A stretch of DNA of 64,000 bases from Lasioglossum baleicum (taxonomy: Eukaryota; Arthropoda; Insecta; Hymenoptera; Halictidae). The notes under the pieces were generated by a model. That model saw nothing but the letters and a program-made list of their open reading frames with translations. It was not told where the DNA came from and ran no database searches. This document shows, one piece after another, positions 37,889 to 52,100 of the stretch (its first letter is position 1; each line of letters starts with the position of its first letter). Location: contig NW_027469120.1 of NCBI RefSeq assembly GCF_051020765.1, positions 1 through 64,000 of the forward strand, given 5' to 3'. A program made the translations under genes and the position numbers.

Positions 37889-39692
37889 GTAAAGCACGTG
37901 CGAGAGGATGCATCCCGCAGGCTAGTCGAGTAAAAACACGTGCGAGGTTTTGTGGGATGCGCATGCGCAGGTTTTGTGGGATGCGGATGCGCAGGTTTTA
38001 TGGGATGCGCATGGCTAGTCGAGCAAAAACACGTGCGAGAGGATGCATCCCGCAGGGTAGTCGAGTAAAAACACGTGCGAGAGGATGCATCCCGCAGGCT
38101 AGTCGAGTAAAAACACGTGCGAGGTTTTGTGGGATGCGCATGCGCAGATTTTGTGGGACGCGCATGCGCAGGTTTTTTGGGATGCGCATGGCTAGTCGAG
38201 CAAAAACACGTGCGAGAGGATGCATCCCGCAGGGTAGTCGAGTAAAAACACGTGCGGGAGGATGCATCCCGCAGGCTAGTCGAGTAAAAACACGTGCGAG
38301 AGGATGCATCCCGCAGGCTAGTCGAGTAAAAACACGTGCGAGAGGATGCATCCCGCAGGCTAGTCGAGTAAAAACACGTGGGAGAGGATGCATCCCGCAG
38401 GCTAGTCGAGTAAAAACACGTGCGAGGTTTTGTGGGATGCGCATGCGCAGGTTTTTTGGGATGCGCATGGCTAGTCGAGCAAAAACACGTGCGAGAGGAT
38501 GCATCCCGCAGGCTAGTCGAGTAAAAACACGTGCGAGAGGATGCATCCTGCAGGCTAGTCGAGTAAAAACACGTGCGAGAGGATGCATCCCGCAGGCTAG
38601 TCGAGTAAAAACACGTGCGAGGTTTTGTGGGATGCGCATGCGCAGGTTTTGTGGGATGCGCTTGCGCAGGTTTTGTGGGATGCGCATGCGCAGGTTTTAT
38701 GGGATGCGCATGGCTAGTCGAGCAAAAACACGTGCGAGAGGATGCATCCCGCAGGCTAGTCGAGTAAAAACACGTGCGAGGTTTTGTGGGATGCGCATGC
38801 GCAGGTTTTTTGGGATGCGCATGGCTAGTCGAGCAAAAACACGAGCGAGAGGATGCATCCCGCAGGCTAGCCGAGCAAAAACACGTGCGAGAGGATGCAT
38901 CCCGCAGGCTAGTCGAGTAAAAACACGTGCGAAGTTTTGTGGGATGCGCATGCGCAGGTTTTGTGGGATGCGCATGCGCAGGTTTTTTGGGATGCGCATG
39001 CGCAGGTTTTTTGGGATGCGCATGGCTAGTCGAGCAAAAACACGTGCGAGAGGATGCATCCCGCAGGCTAGCCGAGCAAAAACACGTGCGAGAGGATGCA
39101 TCCCGCAGGCTAGTCGAGTAAAAACACGTGCGAGGTTTTGTGGGATGCGCATACGCAGGTTTTGTGGGATGCGCATGCGCAGGTTTTTTGGGATGCGCAT
39201 GCGCAGGTTTTTTGGGATGCGCATGGCTAGTCGAGCAAAAACACGTGCGAGAGGATGCATCCTGCAGGCTAGTCGAGTAAAAACACGTGCGAGAGGATGC
39301 ATCCCGCAGGCTAGTCGAGTAAAAACACGTGCGAGGTTTTGTGGGATGCGCATGCGCAGGTTTTGTGGGATGCGCTTGCGCAGGTTTTGTGGGATGCGCA
39401 TGCGCAGGTTTTATGGGATGCGCATGGCTAGTCGAGCAAAAACACGTGCGAGAGGATGCATCCCGCAGGCTAGTCGAGTAAAAACACGTGCGAGGTTTTG
39501 TGGGATGCGCATGCGCAGGTTTTTTGGGATGCGCATGCGCAGGTTTTTTGGGATGCGCATGGCTAGTCGAGCAAAAACACGAGCGAGAGGATGCATCCCG
39601 CAGGCTAGCCGAGCAAAAACACGTGCGAGAGGATGCATCCCGCAGGCTAGTCGAGTAAAAACACGTGCGAAGTTTTGTGGGATGCGCATGCG
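37889..39692 (+). repeat. 1877-bp higher-order repeat, copy 2
   Basis: The tandem copy of 36012-37815. The differences I can see are single bases, for example GCAGATTTTG near 38150 (G to A) and GTGGGAGAGG near 38380 (C to G). After 39692 it continues with a longer B run where copy 1 ends. Confidence 0.85.
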
Positions 39693-40275
39693 CAGGTTTT
39701 GTGGGATGCGCATGCGCAGGTTTTTTGGGATGCGCATGCGCAGGTTTTTTGGGATGCGCATGGCTAGTCGAGCAAAAACACGTGCGAGAGGATGCATCCC
39801 GCAGGCTAGCCGAGCAAAAACACGTGCGGGAGGATGCATCCCGCAGGCTAGTCGAGTAAAAACACGTGCGAGGTTTTGTGGGATGCGCATGCGCAGGTTT
39901 TGTGGGATGCGCATGTGCAGGTTTTTTGGGATGCGCATGGCTAGTCGAGCAAAAACACGTGCGAGAGGATGCATCCCGCAGGCTAGTCGAGTAAAAACAC
40001 GTGCGAGAGGATGCATCCCGCAGGCTAGTCGAGTAAAAACACGTGCGAGGTTTTGTGGGATGCGCATACGCAGGTTTTGTGGGATGCGCATGCGCAGGTT
40101 TTTTGGGATGCGCATGCGCATGTTTTTTGGGATGCGCATGGCTAGTCGAGCAAAAACACGTGCGAGAGGATGCATCCCGCAGGGTAGTCGAGTAAAAACA
40201 CGTGCGAGAGGATGCATCCCGCAGGCTAGTCGAGTAAAAACACGTGCGAGAGGATGCATCCCGCAGGCTAGTCGA

Positions 40276-41300
40276 GTAAAGCACGTGCGAGAGGATGCAT
40301 CCCGCAGGCTAGTCGAGTAAAGCACGTGCGAGAGGATGCATCCCGCAGGCTAGTCGAGTAAAAACACGTGCGAGGTTTTGTGGGATGCGCATGCGCAGGT
40401 TTTGTGGGATGCGGATGCGCAGGTTTTATGGGATGCGCATGGCTAGTCGAGCAAAAACACGTGCGAGAGGATGCATCCCGCAGGGTAGTCGAGTAAAAAC
40501 ACGTGCGAGTGGATGCATCCCGCAGGCTAGTCGAGTAAAAACACGTGCGATGTTTTGTGGGATGCGCATGCGCAGGTTTTGTGGGATGCGCATGCGCAGG
40601 TTTTTTGGGATGCGCATGGCTAGTCGAGCAAAAACACGTGCGAAAGGATGCATCCCGCAGGGTAGTCGAGCAAAAACACGTGCGAGAGGATGCATCCCGC
40701 AGGCAAGTCGAGTAAAAACACGTGCGAGAGGATGCATCCCGCAGGCTAGTCGAGTAAAAACATGTGCAAGAGGATGCTTCCCGCAGGCTAGTCGAGTAAA
40801 AACACGTGCGAGAGGATGCATCCCGCAGGCTAGTCGAGTAAAAACACGTGCGAGAGGATGCTTCCCGCAGGCTAGTCGAGTAAAAACACGTGCGAGAGGA
40901 TGCATCCCGCATGCTAGTCGAGTAAAAACACGTGCAAGAGGATGCTTCCCGCAGGCTAGTCGAGTAAAAACACGTGCGAAAGGATGCATCCCGCAGGCTA
41001 GTCGAGTAAAAACACGTGCGAGAGGATGCGTCCCGCAGGCTAGTCGAGCAAAAACACGTGCGAGAGGATGCATCCCGCAGGCTAGTCGAGCAAAAACACT
41101 TGCGAGAGGATGCATCCCGCAGGCTAGTCGAGTAAAAACACGTGCGAGAGGATGCATCCCGCAGGCTAGTCGAGTAAAAACACGTGCGAGGTTTTGTGGG
41201 ATGCGCATGCGCAGGTTTTGTGGGATGCGCATGCGCAGGTTTTTTGGGATGCGCATGCGCAGGTTTTTTGGGATGCGCATGCGCAGGTTTTTTGGGATGC
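40276..41300 (+). repeat. Right-array block with doubled 41-bp marker, copy 1
   Basis: It opens with two consecutive 41-bp A units (GTAAAGCACG at 40276 and 40317). A TTTTATGGG B unit and a long A-only stretch with ordered variants follow: GCGAAAGG, GGCAAGTCGAG, ACATGTGCAAG, GATGCTTCCC, CCCGCATGC, GATGCGTCCC, CACTTGCG. Copies begin at 47926 (offset 7650) and 57767 (offset 17491). Confidence 0.8.
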
Positions 41301-44300
41301 GCATGCCTAGTCGAGCAAAAACACGTGCGAGAGGATGCATCCCGCAGGCTAGTCGAGCAATAACACGTGCGAGAGGATGCATCCCGCAGGCTAGTCGAGC
41401 AAAAACACGTGCGAGAGGATGCATCCCGCAGGCTAGTCGAGTAAAAACACGTGCGAGGTTTTGTGGGATGCGCATGCGCAGGTTTTTTGGGATGCGCATG
41501 GCTAGTCGAGCAAAAACACGTGCGAGAGGATGCATCCCGCAGGGTAGTCGAGTAAAAACACGTGCGAGAGGATGCATCCCGCAGGCTAGTCGAGCAAAAA
41601 CACGTGCGAGAGGATGCATCCCGCAGGGTAGTCGAGTAAAAACACGTGCGAGAGGATGCATCCCGCAGGCTAGTCGAGTAAAAACACGTGCGAGGTTTTG
41701 TGGGATGCGCATGCGCAGGTTTTTTGGGATGCGCATGGCTAGTCGAGCAAAAACACGTGCGAGAGGATGCATCCCGCAGGCTAGTCGAGTAAAAACACGT
41801 GCGAGAGGATGCATCCTGCAGGCTAGTCGAGTAAAAACACGTGCGAGAGGATGCATCCCGCAGGCTAGTCGAGTAAAAACACGTGCGAGGTTTTGTGGGA
41901 TGCGCATGCGCAGTTTTTGTGGGATGCGCTTGCGCAGGTTTTGTGGGATGCGCATGCGCAGGTTTTATGGGATGCGCATGGCTAGTCGAGCAAAAACACG
42001 TGCGAGAGGATGCATCCCGCAGGCTAGTCGAGTAAAAACACGTGCGAGGTTTTGTGGGATGCGCATGCGCAGGTTTTTTGGGATGCGCATGCGCAGGTTT
42101 TTTGGGATGCGCATGGCTAGTCGAGCAAAAACACGAGCGAGAGGATGCATCCCGCAGGCTAGCCGAGCAAAAACACGTGCGAGAGGATGCATCCCGCAGG
42201 CTAGTCGAGTAAAAACACGTGCGAAGTTTTGTGGGATGCGCATGCGCAGGTTTTGTGGGATGCGCATGCGCAGGTTTTTTGGGATGCGCATGCGCAGGTT
42301 TTTTGGGATGCGCATGGCTAGTCGAGCAAAAACACGTGCGAGAGGATGCATCCCGCAGGCTAGTCGAGTAAAAACACGTGCGAGAGGATGCATCCCGCAG
42401 GCTAGTCGAGTAAAAACACGTGCGAGAGGATGCATCCCGCAGGCTAGCCGAGCAAAAACACGAGCGAGAGGATGCATCCCGCAGGCCAGCCGAGCAAAAA
42501 CACGTGCGAGAGGATGCATCCCGCAGGCTAGTCGAGTAAAAACACGTGCGAAGTTTTGTGGGATGCGCATGCGCAGGTTTTGTGGGATGCGCATGTGCAG
42601 GTTTTTTGGGATGCGCATGGCTAGTCGAGCAAAAACACGTGCGAGAGGATGCATCCCGCAGGCTAGTCGAGTAAAAACACGTGCGAGAGGATGCATCCCG
42701 CAGGCTAGTCGAGTAAAAACACGTGCGAGGTTTTGTGGGATGCGCATACGCAGGTTTTGTGGGATGCGCATGCGCAGGTTTTTTGGGATGCGCATGCGCA
42801 GGTTTTTTGGGATGCGCATGCGCAGGTTTTTTGGGATGCGCATGGCTAGTCGAGCAAAAACACGTGCGAGAGGATGCATCCCGCAGGCTAGTCGAGTAAA
42901 AACACGTGCGAGAGGATGCATCCCGCAGGCTAGTCGAGTAAAAACACGTGCGAGAGGATGCTTCCCGCAGGCTAGTCGAGTAAAAACACGTGCGAAGTTT
43001 TGTGGGATGCGCATGCGCAGGTTTTGTGGGATGCGCATGCGCAGGTTTTTTGGGATGCGCATGCGCAGGTTTTTTGGGATGCGCATGGCTAGTCGAGCAA
43101 AAAACACGTGCGAGAGGATGCATCCCGCAGGCTAGCCGAGCAAAAACACGTGCGAGAGGATGCATCCCGCAGGCTAGTCGAGTAAAAACACGTGCGAGGT
43201 TTTGTGGGATGCGCATGCGCAGGTTTTTTGGGATGCGCATGCGCAGGTTTTTTGGGATGCGCATGGCTAGTCGAGCAAAAACACGTGCGAGAGGATGCAT
43301 CCCGCAGGCCAGCCGAGCAAAAACACGTGCGAGAGGATGCATCCCGCAGGCTAGTCGAGTAAAAACACGTGCGAAGTTTTGTGGGATGCGCATACGCAGG
43401 TTTTGTGGGATGCGCATGCGCAGGTTTTTTGGGATGCGCATGCGCAGGTTTTTTGGGATGCGCATGGCTAGTCGAGCAAAAACACGTGCGAGGTTTTGTG
43501 GGATGCGCATGCGCAGGTTTTTTGGGATGCGCATGCGCAGGTTTTTTGGGATGCGCATGGCTAGTCGAGCAAAAACACGAGCGAGAGGATGCATCCCGCA
43601 GGCTAGCCGAGCAAAAACACGTGCGAGAGGATGCATCCCGCAGGCTAGTCGAGTAAAAACACGTGCGAAGTTTTGTGGGATGCGCATGCGCAGGTTTTGT
43701 GGGATGCGCATGCGCAGGTTTTTTGGGATGCGCATGCGCAGGTTTTTTGGGATGCGCATGGCTAGTCGAGCAAAAACACGTGCGAGAGGATGCATCCCGC
43801 AGGCTAGTCGAGTAAAAACACGTGCGAGGTTTTGTGGGATGCGCATGCGCAGGTTTTGTGGGATGCGCATGTGCAGGTTTTTTGGGATGCGCATGGCTAG
43901 TCGAGCAAAAACACGTGCGAGAGGATGCATCCCGCAGGCTAGTCGAGTAAAAACACGTGCGAGAGGATGCATCCCGCAGGCTAGTCGAGTAAAAACACGT
44001 GCGAGGTTTTGTGGGATGCGCATACGCAGGGTTTTGTGGGATGCGCATGCGCAGGTTTTTTGGGATGCGCAGGCGCAGGTTTTTTGGGATGCGCATGCGC
44101 AGGTTTTTTGGGATGCGCATGGCTAGTCGAGCAAAAACACGTGCGAGAGGATGCATCCTGCATGCTAGTCGAGTAAAAACACGTGCGAGAGGATGCATCC
44201 CGCAGGCTAGTCGAGTAAAAACACGTGCGAGGTTTTGTGGGATGCGCATGCGCAGGTTTTGTGGGATGCGCTTGCGCAGGTTTTGTGGGATGCGCATGCG

Positions 44301-45020
44301 CAGGTTTTATGGGATGCGCATGGCTAGTCGAGCAAAAACACGTGCGAGAGGATGCATCCCGCAGGCTAGTCGAGTAAAAACACGTGCGAGGTTTTGTGGG
44401 ATGCGCATGCGCAGGTTTTTTGGGATGCGCATGGCTAGTCGAGCAAAAACACGAGCGAGAGGATGCATCCCGCAGGCCAGCCGAGCAAAAACACGTGCGA
44501 GAGGATGCATCCCGCAGGCTAGTCGAGTAAAAACACGTGCGAAGTTTTGTGGGATGCGCATGCGCAGGTTTTGTGGGATGCGCATGTGCAGGTTTTTTGG
44601 GATGCGCATGGCTAGTCGAGCAAAAACACGTGCGAGAGGATGCATCCCGCAGGCTAGTCGAGTAAAAACACGTGCGAGAGGATGCATCCCGCAGGCTAGT
44701 CGAGTAAAAACACGTGCGAGGTTTTGTGGGATGCGCATACGCAGGTTTTGTGGGATGCGCATGCGCAGGTTTTTTGGGATGCGCATGCGCAGGTTTTTTG
44801 GGATGCGCATGCGCAGGTTTTTTGGGATGCGCATGGCTAGTCGAGCAAAAACACGTGCGAGAGGATGCATCCTGCAGGCTAGTCGAGTAAAAACACGTGC
44901 GAGAGGATGCATCCCGCAGGCTAGTCGAGTAAAAACACGTGCGAGGTTTTGTGGGATGCGCATGCGCAGGTTTTGTGGGATGCGCTTGCGCAGGTTTTGT
45001 GGGATGCGCATGCGCAGGTT

Positions 45021-46061
45021 TTATGGGATGCGCATGGCTAGTCGAGCAAAAACACGTGCGAGAGGATGCATCCCGCAGGCTAGTCGAGTAAAAACACGTG
45101 CGAGAGGATGCATCCCGCAGGCTAGTCGAGTAAAAACACGTGCGAGAGGATGCTTCCCGCAGGCTAGTCGAGTAAAAACACGTGCGAGGTTTTGTGGGAT
45201 GCGCATGCGCAGGTTTTGTGGGATGCGCATGCGCAGGTTTTTTGGGATGCGCATGGCTAGTCGAGCAAAAACACGTGCGAGAGGATGCATCCCGCAGGCT
45301 AGCCGAGCAAAAACACGTGCGAGAGGATGCATCCCGCAGGCTAGTCGAGTAAAAACACGTGCGAGGTTTTGTGGGATGCGCATGCGCAGGTTTTTTGGGA
45401 TGCGCATGCGCAGGTTTTTTGGGATGCGCATGGCTAGTCGAGCAAAAACACGAGCGAGAGGATGCATCCCGCAGGCTAGCCGAGCAAAAACACGTGCGAG
45501 AGGATGCATCCCGCAGGCTAGTCGAGTAAAAACACGTGCGAGAGGATGCATCCCGCAGGCTAGTCGAGTAAAAACACGTGCGAGGTTTTGTGGGATGCGC
45601 ATGCGCAGGTTTTTTGGGATGCGCATGCGCAGGTTTTTTGGGATGCGCATGGCTAGTCGAGCAAAAACACGTGCGAGAGGATGCATCCCGCAGGCCAGCC
45701 GAGCAAAAACACGTGCGAGAGGATGCATCCCGCAGGCTAGTCGAGTAAAAACACGTGCGAAGTTTTGTGGGATGCGCATACGCAGGTTTTGTGGGATGCG
45801 CATGCGCAGGTTTTTTGGGATGCGCATGCGCAGGTTTTTTGGGATGCGCATGCGCAGGTTTTTTGGGATGCGCATGGCTAGTCGAGCAAAAACACGTGCG
45901 AGAGGATGCATCCTGCAGGCTAGTCGAGTAAAAACACGTGCGAGAGGATGCATCCCGCAGGCTAGTCGAGTAAAAACACGTGCGAGGTTTTGTGGGATGC
46001 GCATGCGCAGGTTTTGTGGGATGCGCTTGCGCAGGTTTTGTGGGATGCGCATGCGCAGGTT
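45021..46061 (+). repeat. About 1-kb higher-order repeat, copy 1 (1041 bp)
   Basis: It starts in the TTTTATGGG B unit that follows the GCGCTTGCGC B unit and runs to the same point in the next copy. The next copy is 42 bp shorter, which is one A monomer (the extra GCGAGAGG unit near 45535). A 714-bp relative lies just upstream at 44307-45020. Confidence 0.75.
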
Positions 46062-47060
46062 TTATGGGATGCGCATGGCTAGTCGAGCAAAAACACGTGC
46101 GAGAGGATGCATCCCGCAGGCTAGTCGAGTAAAAACACGTGCGAGAGGATGCATCCCGCAGGCTAGTCGAGTAAAAACACGTGCGAGAGGATGCTTCCCG
46201 CAGGCTAGTCGAGTAAAAACACGTGCGAGGTTTTGTGGGATGCGCATGCGCAGGTTTTGTGGGATGCGCATGCGCAGGTTTTTTGGGATGCGCATGGCTA
46301 GTCGAGCAAAAACACGTGCGAGAGGATGCATCCCGCAGGCTAGCCGAGCAAAAACACGTGCGAGAGGATGCATCCCGCAGGCTAGTCGAGTAAAAACACG
46401 TGCGAGGTTTTGTGGGATGCGCATGCGCAGGTTTTTTGGGATGCGCATGCGCAGGTTTTTTGGGATGCGCATGGCTAGTCGAGCAAAAACACGAGCGAGA
46501 GGATGCATCCCGCAGGCTAGCCGAGCAAAAACACGTGCGAGAGGATGCATCCCGCAGGCTAGTCGAGTAAAAACACGTGCGAAGTTTTGTGGGATGCGCA
46601 TGCGCAGGTTTTTTGGGATGCGCATGCGCAGGTTTTTTGGGATGCGCATGGCTAGTCGAGCAAAAACACGTGCGAGAGGATGCATCCCGCAGGCTAGCCG
46701 AGCAAAAACACGTGCGAGAGGATGCATCCCGCAGGCTAGTCGAGTAAAAACACGTGCGAGGTTTTGTGGGATGCGCATACGCAGGTTTTGTGGGATGCGC
46801 ATGCGCAGGTTTTTTGGGATGCGCATGCGCAGGTTTTTTGGGATGCGCATGCGCAGGTTTTTTGGGATGCGCATGGCTAGTCGAGCAAAAACACGTGCGA
46901 GAGGATGCATCCTGCAGGCTAGTCGAGTAAAAACACGTGCGAGAGGATGCATCCCGCAGGCTAGTCGAGTAAAAACACGTGCGAGGTTTTGTGGGATGCG
47001 CATGCGCAGGTTTTGTGGGATGCGCTTGCGCAGGTTTTGTGGGATGCGCATGCGCAGGTT
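46062..47060 (+). repeat. About 1-kb higher-order repeat, copy 2 (999 bp)
   Basis: The tandem copy of 45021-46061 with one A monomer fewer. It has the same order of GATGCTTCCC, CACGAGCG, GCGAAGTTTTG, ATACGCAGG, CATCCTGCAGG and GCGCTTGCGC markers. Confidence 0.75.
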
Positions 47061-47925
47061 TTATGGGATGCGCATGGCTAGTCGAGCAAAAACACGTGCG
47101 AGAGGATGCATCCCGCAGGCTAGTCGAGTAAAAACACGTGCGAGGTTTTGTGGGATGCGCATGCGCAGGTTTTTTGGGATGCACATGCGCAGGTTTTTTG
47201 GGATGCGCATGGCTAGTCGAGCAAAAACACGAGCGAGAGGATGCATCCCGCAGGCTAGCCGAGCAAAAACACGTGCGAGAGGATGCATCCCGCAGGCTAG
47301 TCGAGTAAAAACACGTGCGAAGTTTTGTGGGATGCGCATGCGCAGGTTTTGTGGGATGCGCATGCGCAGGTTTTTTGGGATGCGCATGCGCAGGTTTTTT
47401 GGGATGCGCATGGCTAGTCGAGCAAAAACACGTGCGAGAGGATGCATCCCGCAGGCTAGCCGAGCAAAAACACGTGCGAGAGGATGCATCCCGCAGGCTA
47501 GTCGAGTAAAAACACGTGCGAGGTTTTGTGGGATGCGCATGCGCAGGTTTTGTGGGATGCGCATGTGCAGGTTTTTTGGGATGCGCATGGCTAGTCGAGC
47601 AAAAACACGTACGAGAGGATGCATCCCGCAGGCTAGTCGAGTAAAAACACGTGCGAGAGGATGCATCCCGCAGGCTAGTCGAGTAAAAACACGTGCGAGG
47701 TTTTGTGGGATGCGCATACGCAGGTTTTGTGGGATGCGCATGCGCAGGTTTTTTGGGATGCGCATGCGCAGGTTTTTTGGGATGCGCATGGCTAGTCGAG
47801 CAAAAACACGTGCGAGAGGATGCATCCCGCAGGGTAGTCGAGTAAAAACACGTGCGAGAGGATGCATCCCGCAGGCTAGTCGAGTAAAAACACGTGCGAG
47901 AGGATGCATCCCGCAGGCTAGTCGA

Positions 47926-49190
47926 GTAAAGCACGTGCGAGAGGATGCATCCCGCAGGCTAGTCGAGTAAAGCACGTGCGAGAGGATGCATCCCGCAGGC
48001 TAGTCGAGTAAAAACACGTGCGAGGTTTTGTGGGATGCGCATGCGCAGGTTTTGTGGGATGCGGATGCGCAGGTTTTATGGGATGCGCATGGCTAGTCGA
48101 GCAAAAACACGTGCGAGAGGATGCATCCCGCAGGGTAGTCGAGTAAAAACACGTGCGAGTGGATGCATCCCGCAGGCTAGTCGAGTAAAAACACGTGCGA
48201 GGTTTTGTGGGATGCGCATGCGCAGGTTTTGTGGGATGCGCATGCGCAGGTTTTTTGGGATGCGCATGGCTAGTCGAGCAAAAACACGTGCGAAAGGATG
48301 CATCCCGCAGGGTAGTCGAGCAAAAACACGTGCGAGAGGATGCATCCCGCAGGCAAGTCGAGTAAAAACACGTGCGAGAGGATGCATCCCGCAGGCTAGT
48401 CGAGTAAAAACATGTGCAAGAGGATGCTTCCCGCAGGCTAGTCGAGTAAAAACACGTGCGAGAGGATGCATCCCGCAGGCTAGTCGAGTAAAAACACGGG
48501 CGAGAGGATGCTTCCCGCAGGCTAGTCGAGTAAAAACACGTGCGAGAGGATGCATCCCGCATGCTAGTCGAGTAAAAACACGTGCAAGAGGATGCTTCCC
48601 GCAGGCTAGTCGAGTAAAAACACGTGCGAAAGGATGCATCCCGCAGGCTAGTCGAGTAAAAACACGTGCGAGAGGATGCGTCCCGCAGGCTAGTCGAGCA
48701 AAAACACGTGCGAGAGGATGCATCCCGCAGGCTAGTCGAGCAAAAACACTTGCGAGAGGATGCATCACGCAGGCTAGTCGAGTAAAAACACGTGCGAGAG
48801 GATGCATCCCGCAGGCTAGTCGAGTAAAAACACGTGCGAGGTTTTGTGGGATGCGCATGCGCAGGTTTTGTGGGATGCGCATGCGCAGGTTTTTTGGGAT
48901 GCGCATGCGCAGGTTTTTTGGGATGCGCATGCGCAGGTTTTTTGGGATGCGCATGCGCAGGTTTTTTGGGATGCGCATGCCTAGTCGAGCAAAAACACGT
49001 GCGAGAGGATGCATCCCGCAGGCTAGTCGAGCAATAACACGTGCGAGAGGATGCATCCCGCAGGCCAGTCGAGTAAAAACACGTGCGAGAGGATGCATCC
49101 CGCAGGCTAGTCCAGCAAAAACACGTGCGAGAGGATGCATCCCGCAGGCTAGTCGAGTAAAAACACGTGCGAGAGGATGCGTCCCGCAGG
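47926..49190 (+). repeat. Right-array block with doubled 41-bp marker, copy 2
   Basis: It matches 57767-59031 at offset 9841 and 40276 onward at offset 7650. Beyond it, 49445-50000 matches 59085-59640 at offset 9640, so about 201 bp differ between the two copies near 49200-49440. Private changes include CACGGGCG (about 48497) and GATGCATCACGC (about 48764). Confidence 0.8.
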
Positions 49191-52100
49191 CTAGTCGAGT
49201 AAAAACACGTGCGAGAGGATGCGTCCCGCAGGCTAGTCGAGCAAAAACACGTGCGAGAGGATGCATCCCGCAGGCTAGTCGAGTAAAAACACGTGCGAGG
49301 TTTTGTGGGATGCGCATGCGCAGGTTTTGTGGGATGCGCTTGCGCAGGTTTTGTGGGATGCGCATGCGCAGGTTTTATGGGATGCGCATGGCTAGTCGAG
49401 CAAAAACACGTGCGAGAGGATGCATCCCGCAGGCTAGTCGAGAAAAAACACGGGCGAGGTTTTGTGGGATGCGCATGCGCAGGTTTTTTGGGATGCGCAT
49501 GGCTAGTCGAGCAAAAACACGAGCGAGAGGATGCATCCCGCAGGCTAGCCGAGCAAAAACACGTGCGAGAGGATGCATCCCGCAGGCTAGTCGAGTAAAA
49601 ACACGTGCGAAGTTTTGTGGGATGCGCATGCGCAGGTTTTGTGGGATGCGCATGCGCAGGTTTTTTGGGATGCGCATGCGCAGGTTTTTTGGGATGCGCA
49701 TGGCTAGTCGAGCAAAAACACGTGCGAGAGGATGCATCCCGCAGGCTAGCCGAGCAAAAACACGTGCGAGAGGATGCATCCCGCAGGCTAGTCGAGTAAA
49801 AACACGTGCGAGGTTTTGTGGGATGCGCATGCGCAGGTTTTTTGGGATGCGCATGCGCAGGTTTTTTGGGATGCGCATGGCTAGTCGAGCAAAAACACGA
49901 GCGAGAGGATGCATCCCGCAGGCCAGCCGAGCAAAAACACGTGCGAGAGGATGCATCCCGCAGGCTAGTCGAGTAAAAACACGTGCGAAGTTTTGTGGGA
50001 TGCGCATGCGCAGGTTTTGTGGGATGCGCATGCGCAGGTTTTTTGGGATGCGCATGCGCAGGTTTTTTGGGATGCGCATGCGCAGGTTTTTTGGGATGCG
50101 CATGGCTAGTCGAGCAAAAACACGTGCGAGAGGATGCATCCCGCAGGCTAGCCGAGCAAAAACACGTGCGAGAGGATGCATCCCGCAGGCTAGTCGAGTA
50201 AAAACACGTGCGAGGTTTTGTGGGATGCGCATGCGCAGGTTTTGTGGGATGCGCATGTGCAGGTTTTTTGGGATGCGCATGGCTAGTCGAGCAAAAACAC
50301 GTGCGAGAGGATGCATCCCGCAGGCTAGTCGAGTAAAAACACGTGCGAGAGGATGCATCCCGCAGGCTAGTCGAGTAAAAACACGTGCGAGGTTTTGTGG
50401 GATGCGCATACGCAGGTTTTGTGGGATGCGCATGCGCAGGTTTTTTGGGATGCGCATGCGCAGGTTTTTTGGGATGCGCATGCGCAGGTTTTTTGGGATG
50501 CGCATGCGCAGGTTTTTTGGGATGCGCATGGCTAGTCGAGCAAAAACACGTGCGAGAGGATGCATCCCGCAGGCTAGTCGAGTAAAAACACGTGCGAGAG
50601 GATGCATCCCGCAGGCTAGTCGAGTAAAAACACGTGCGAGAGGATGCTTCCCGCAGGCTAGTCGAGTAAAAACACGTGCGAAGTTTTGTGGGATGCGCAT
50701 GCGCAGGTTTTGTGGGATGCGCATGCGCAGGTTTTTTGGGATGCGCATGCGCAGGTTTTTTGGGATGCGCATGGCTAGTCGAGCAAAAACACGTGCGAGA
50801 GGATGCATCCCGCAGGCTAGCCGAGCAAAAACACGTGCGAGAGGATGCATCCCGCAGGCTAGTCGAGTAAAAACACGTGCGAGGTTTTGTGGGATGCGCA
50901 TGCGCAGGTTTTTTGGGATGCGCATGCGCAGGTTTTTTGGGATGCGCATGGCTAGTCGAGCAAAAACACGTGCGAGAGGATGCATCCCGCAGGCTAGTCG
51001 AGTAAAAACACGTGCGAGAGGATGCATCCCGCAGGCTAGTCGAGTAAAAACACGTGCGAAGTTTTGTGGGATGCGCATACGCAGGTTTTGTGGGATGCGC
51101 ATGCGCAGGTTTTTTGGGATGCGCATGCGCAGGTTTTTTGGGATGCGCATGGCTAGTCGAGCAAAAACACGTGCGAGAGGATGCATCCTGCAGGCTAGTC
51201 GAGTAAAAACACGTGCGAGAGGATGCATCCCGCAGGCTAGTCGAGTAAAAACACGTGCGAGGTTTTGTGGGATGCGCATGCGCAGGTTTTGTGGGATGCG
51301 CATGTGCAGGTTTTTTGGGATGCGCATGGCTAGTCGAGCAAAAACACGTGCGAGAGGATGCATCCCGCAGGCTAGTCGAGTAAAAACACGTGCGAGAGGA
51401 TGCATCCCGCAGGCTAGTCGAGTAAAAACACGTGCGAGGTTTTGTGGGATGCGCATACGCAGGTTTTGTGGGATGCGCATGCGCAGGTTTTTTGGGATGC
51501 GCATGCGCAGGTTTTTTGGGATGCGCATGGCTAGTCGAGCAAAAACACGTGCGAGAGGATGCATCCCGCAGGCTAGTCGAGTAAAAACACGTGCGAGAGG
51601 ATGCATCCCGCAGGCTAGTCGAGTAAAAACACGTGCGAGGTTTTGTGGGATGCGCATGCGCAGGTTTTGTGGGATGCGCTTGCGCAGGTTTTTTGGGATT
51701 CGCATGCGCAGGTTTTATGGGATGCGCATGGCTAGTCGAGCAAAAACACGTGCGAGAGGATGCATCCCGCAGGCTAGTCGAGTAAAAACACGTGCGAGGT
51801 TTTGTGGGATGCGCATGCGCAGGTTTTTTGGGATGCACATGCGCAGGTTTTTTGGGATGCGCATGGCTAGTCGAGCAAAAACACGAGCGAGAGGATGCAT
51901 CCCGCTGGCTAGCCGAGCAAAAACACGTGCGAGAGGATGCATCCCGCAGGCTAGTCGAGTAAAAACACGTGCGAAGTTTTGTGGGATGCGCATGCGCAGG
52001 TTTTGTGGGATGCGCATGCGCAGGTTTTTTGGGATGCGCATGCGCAGGTTTTTTGGGATGCGCATGGCTAGTCGAGCAAAAACACGTGCGAGAGGATGCA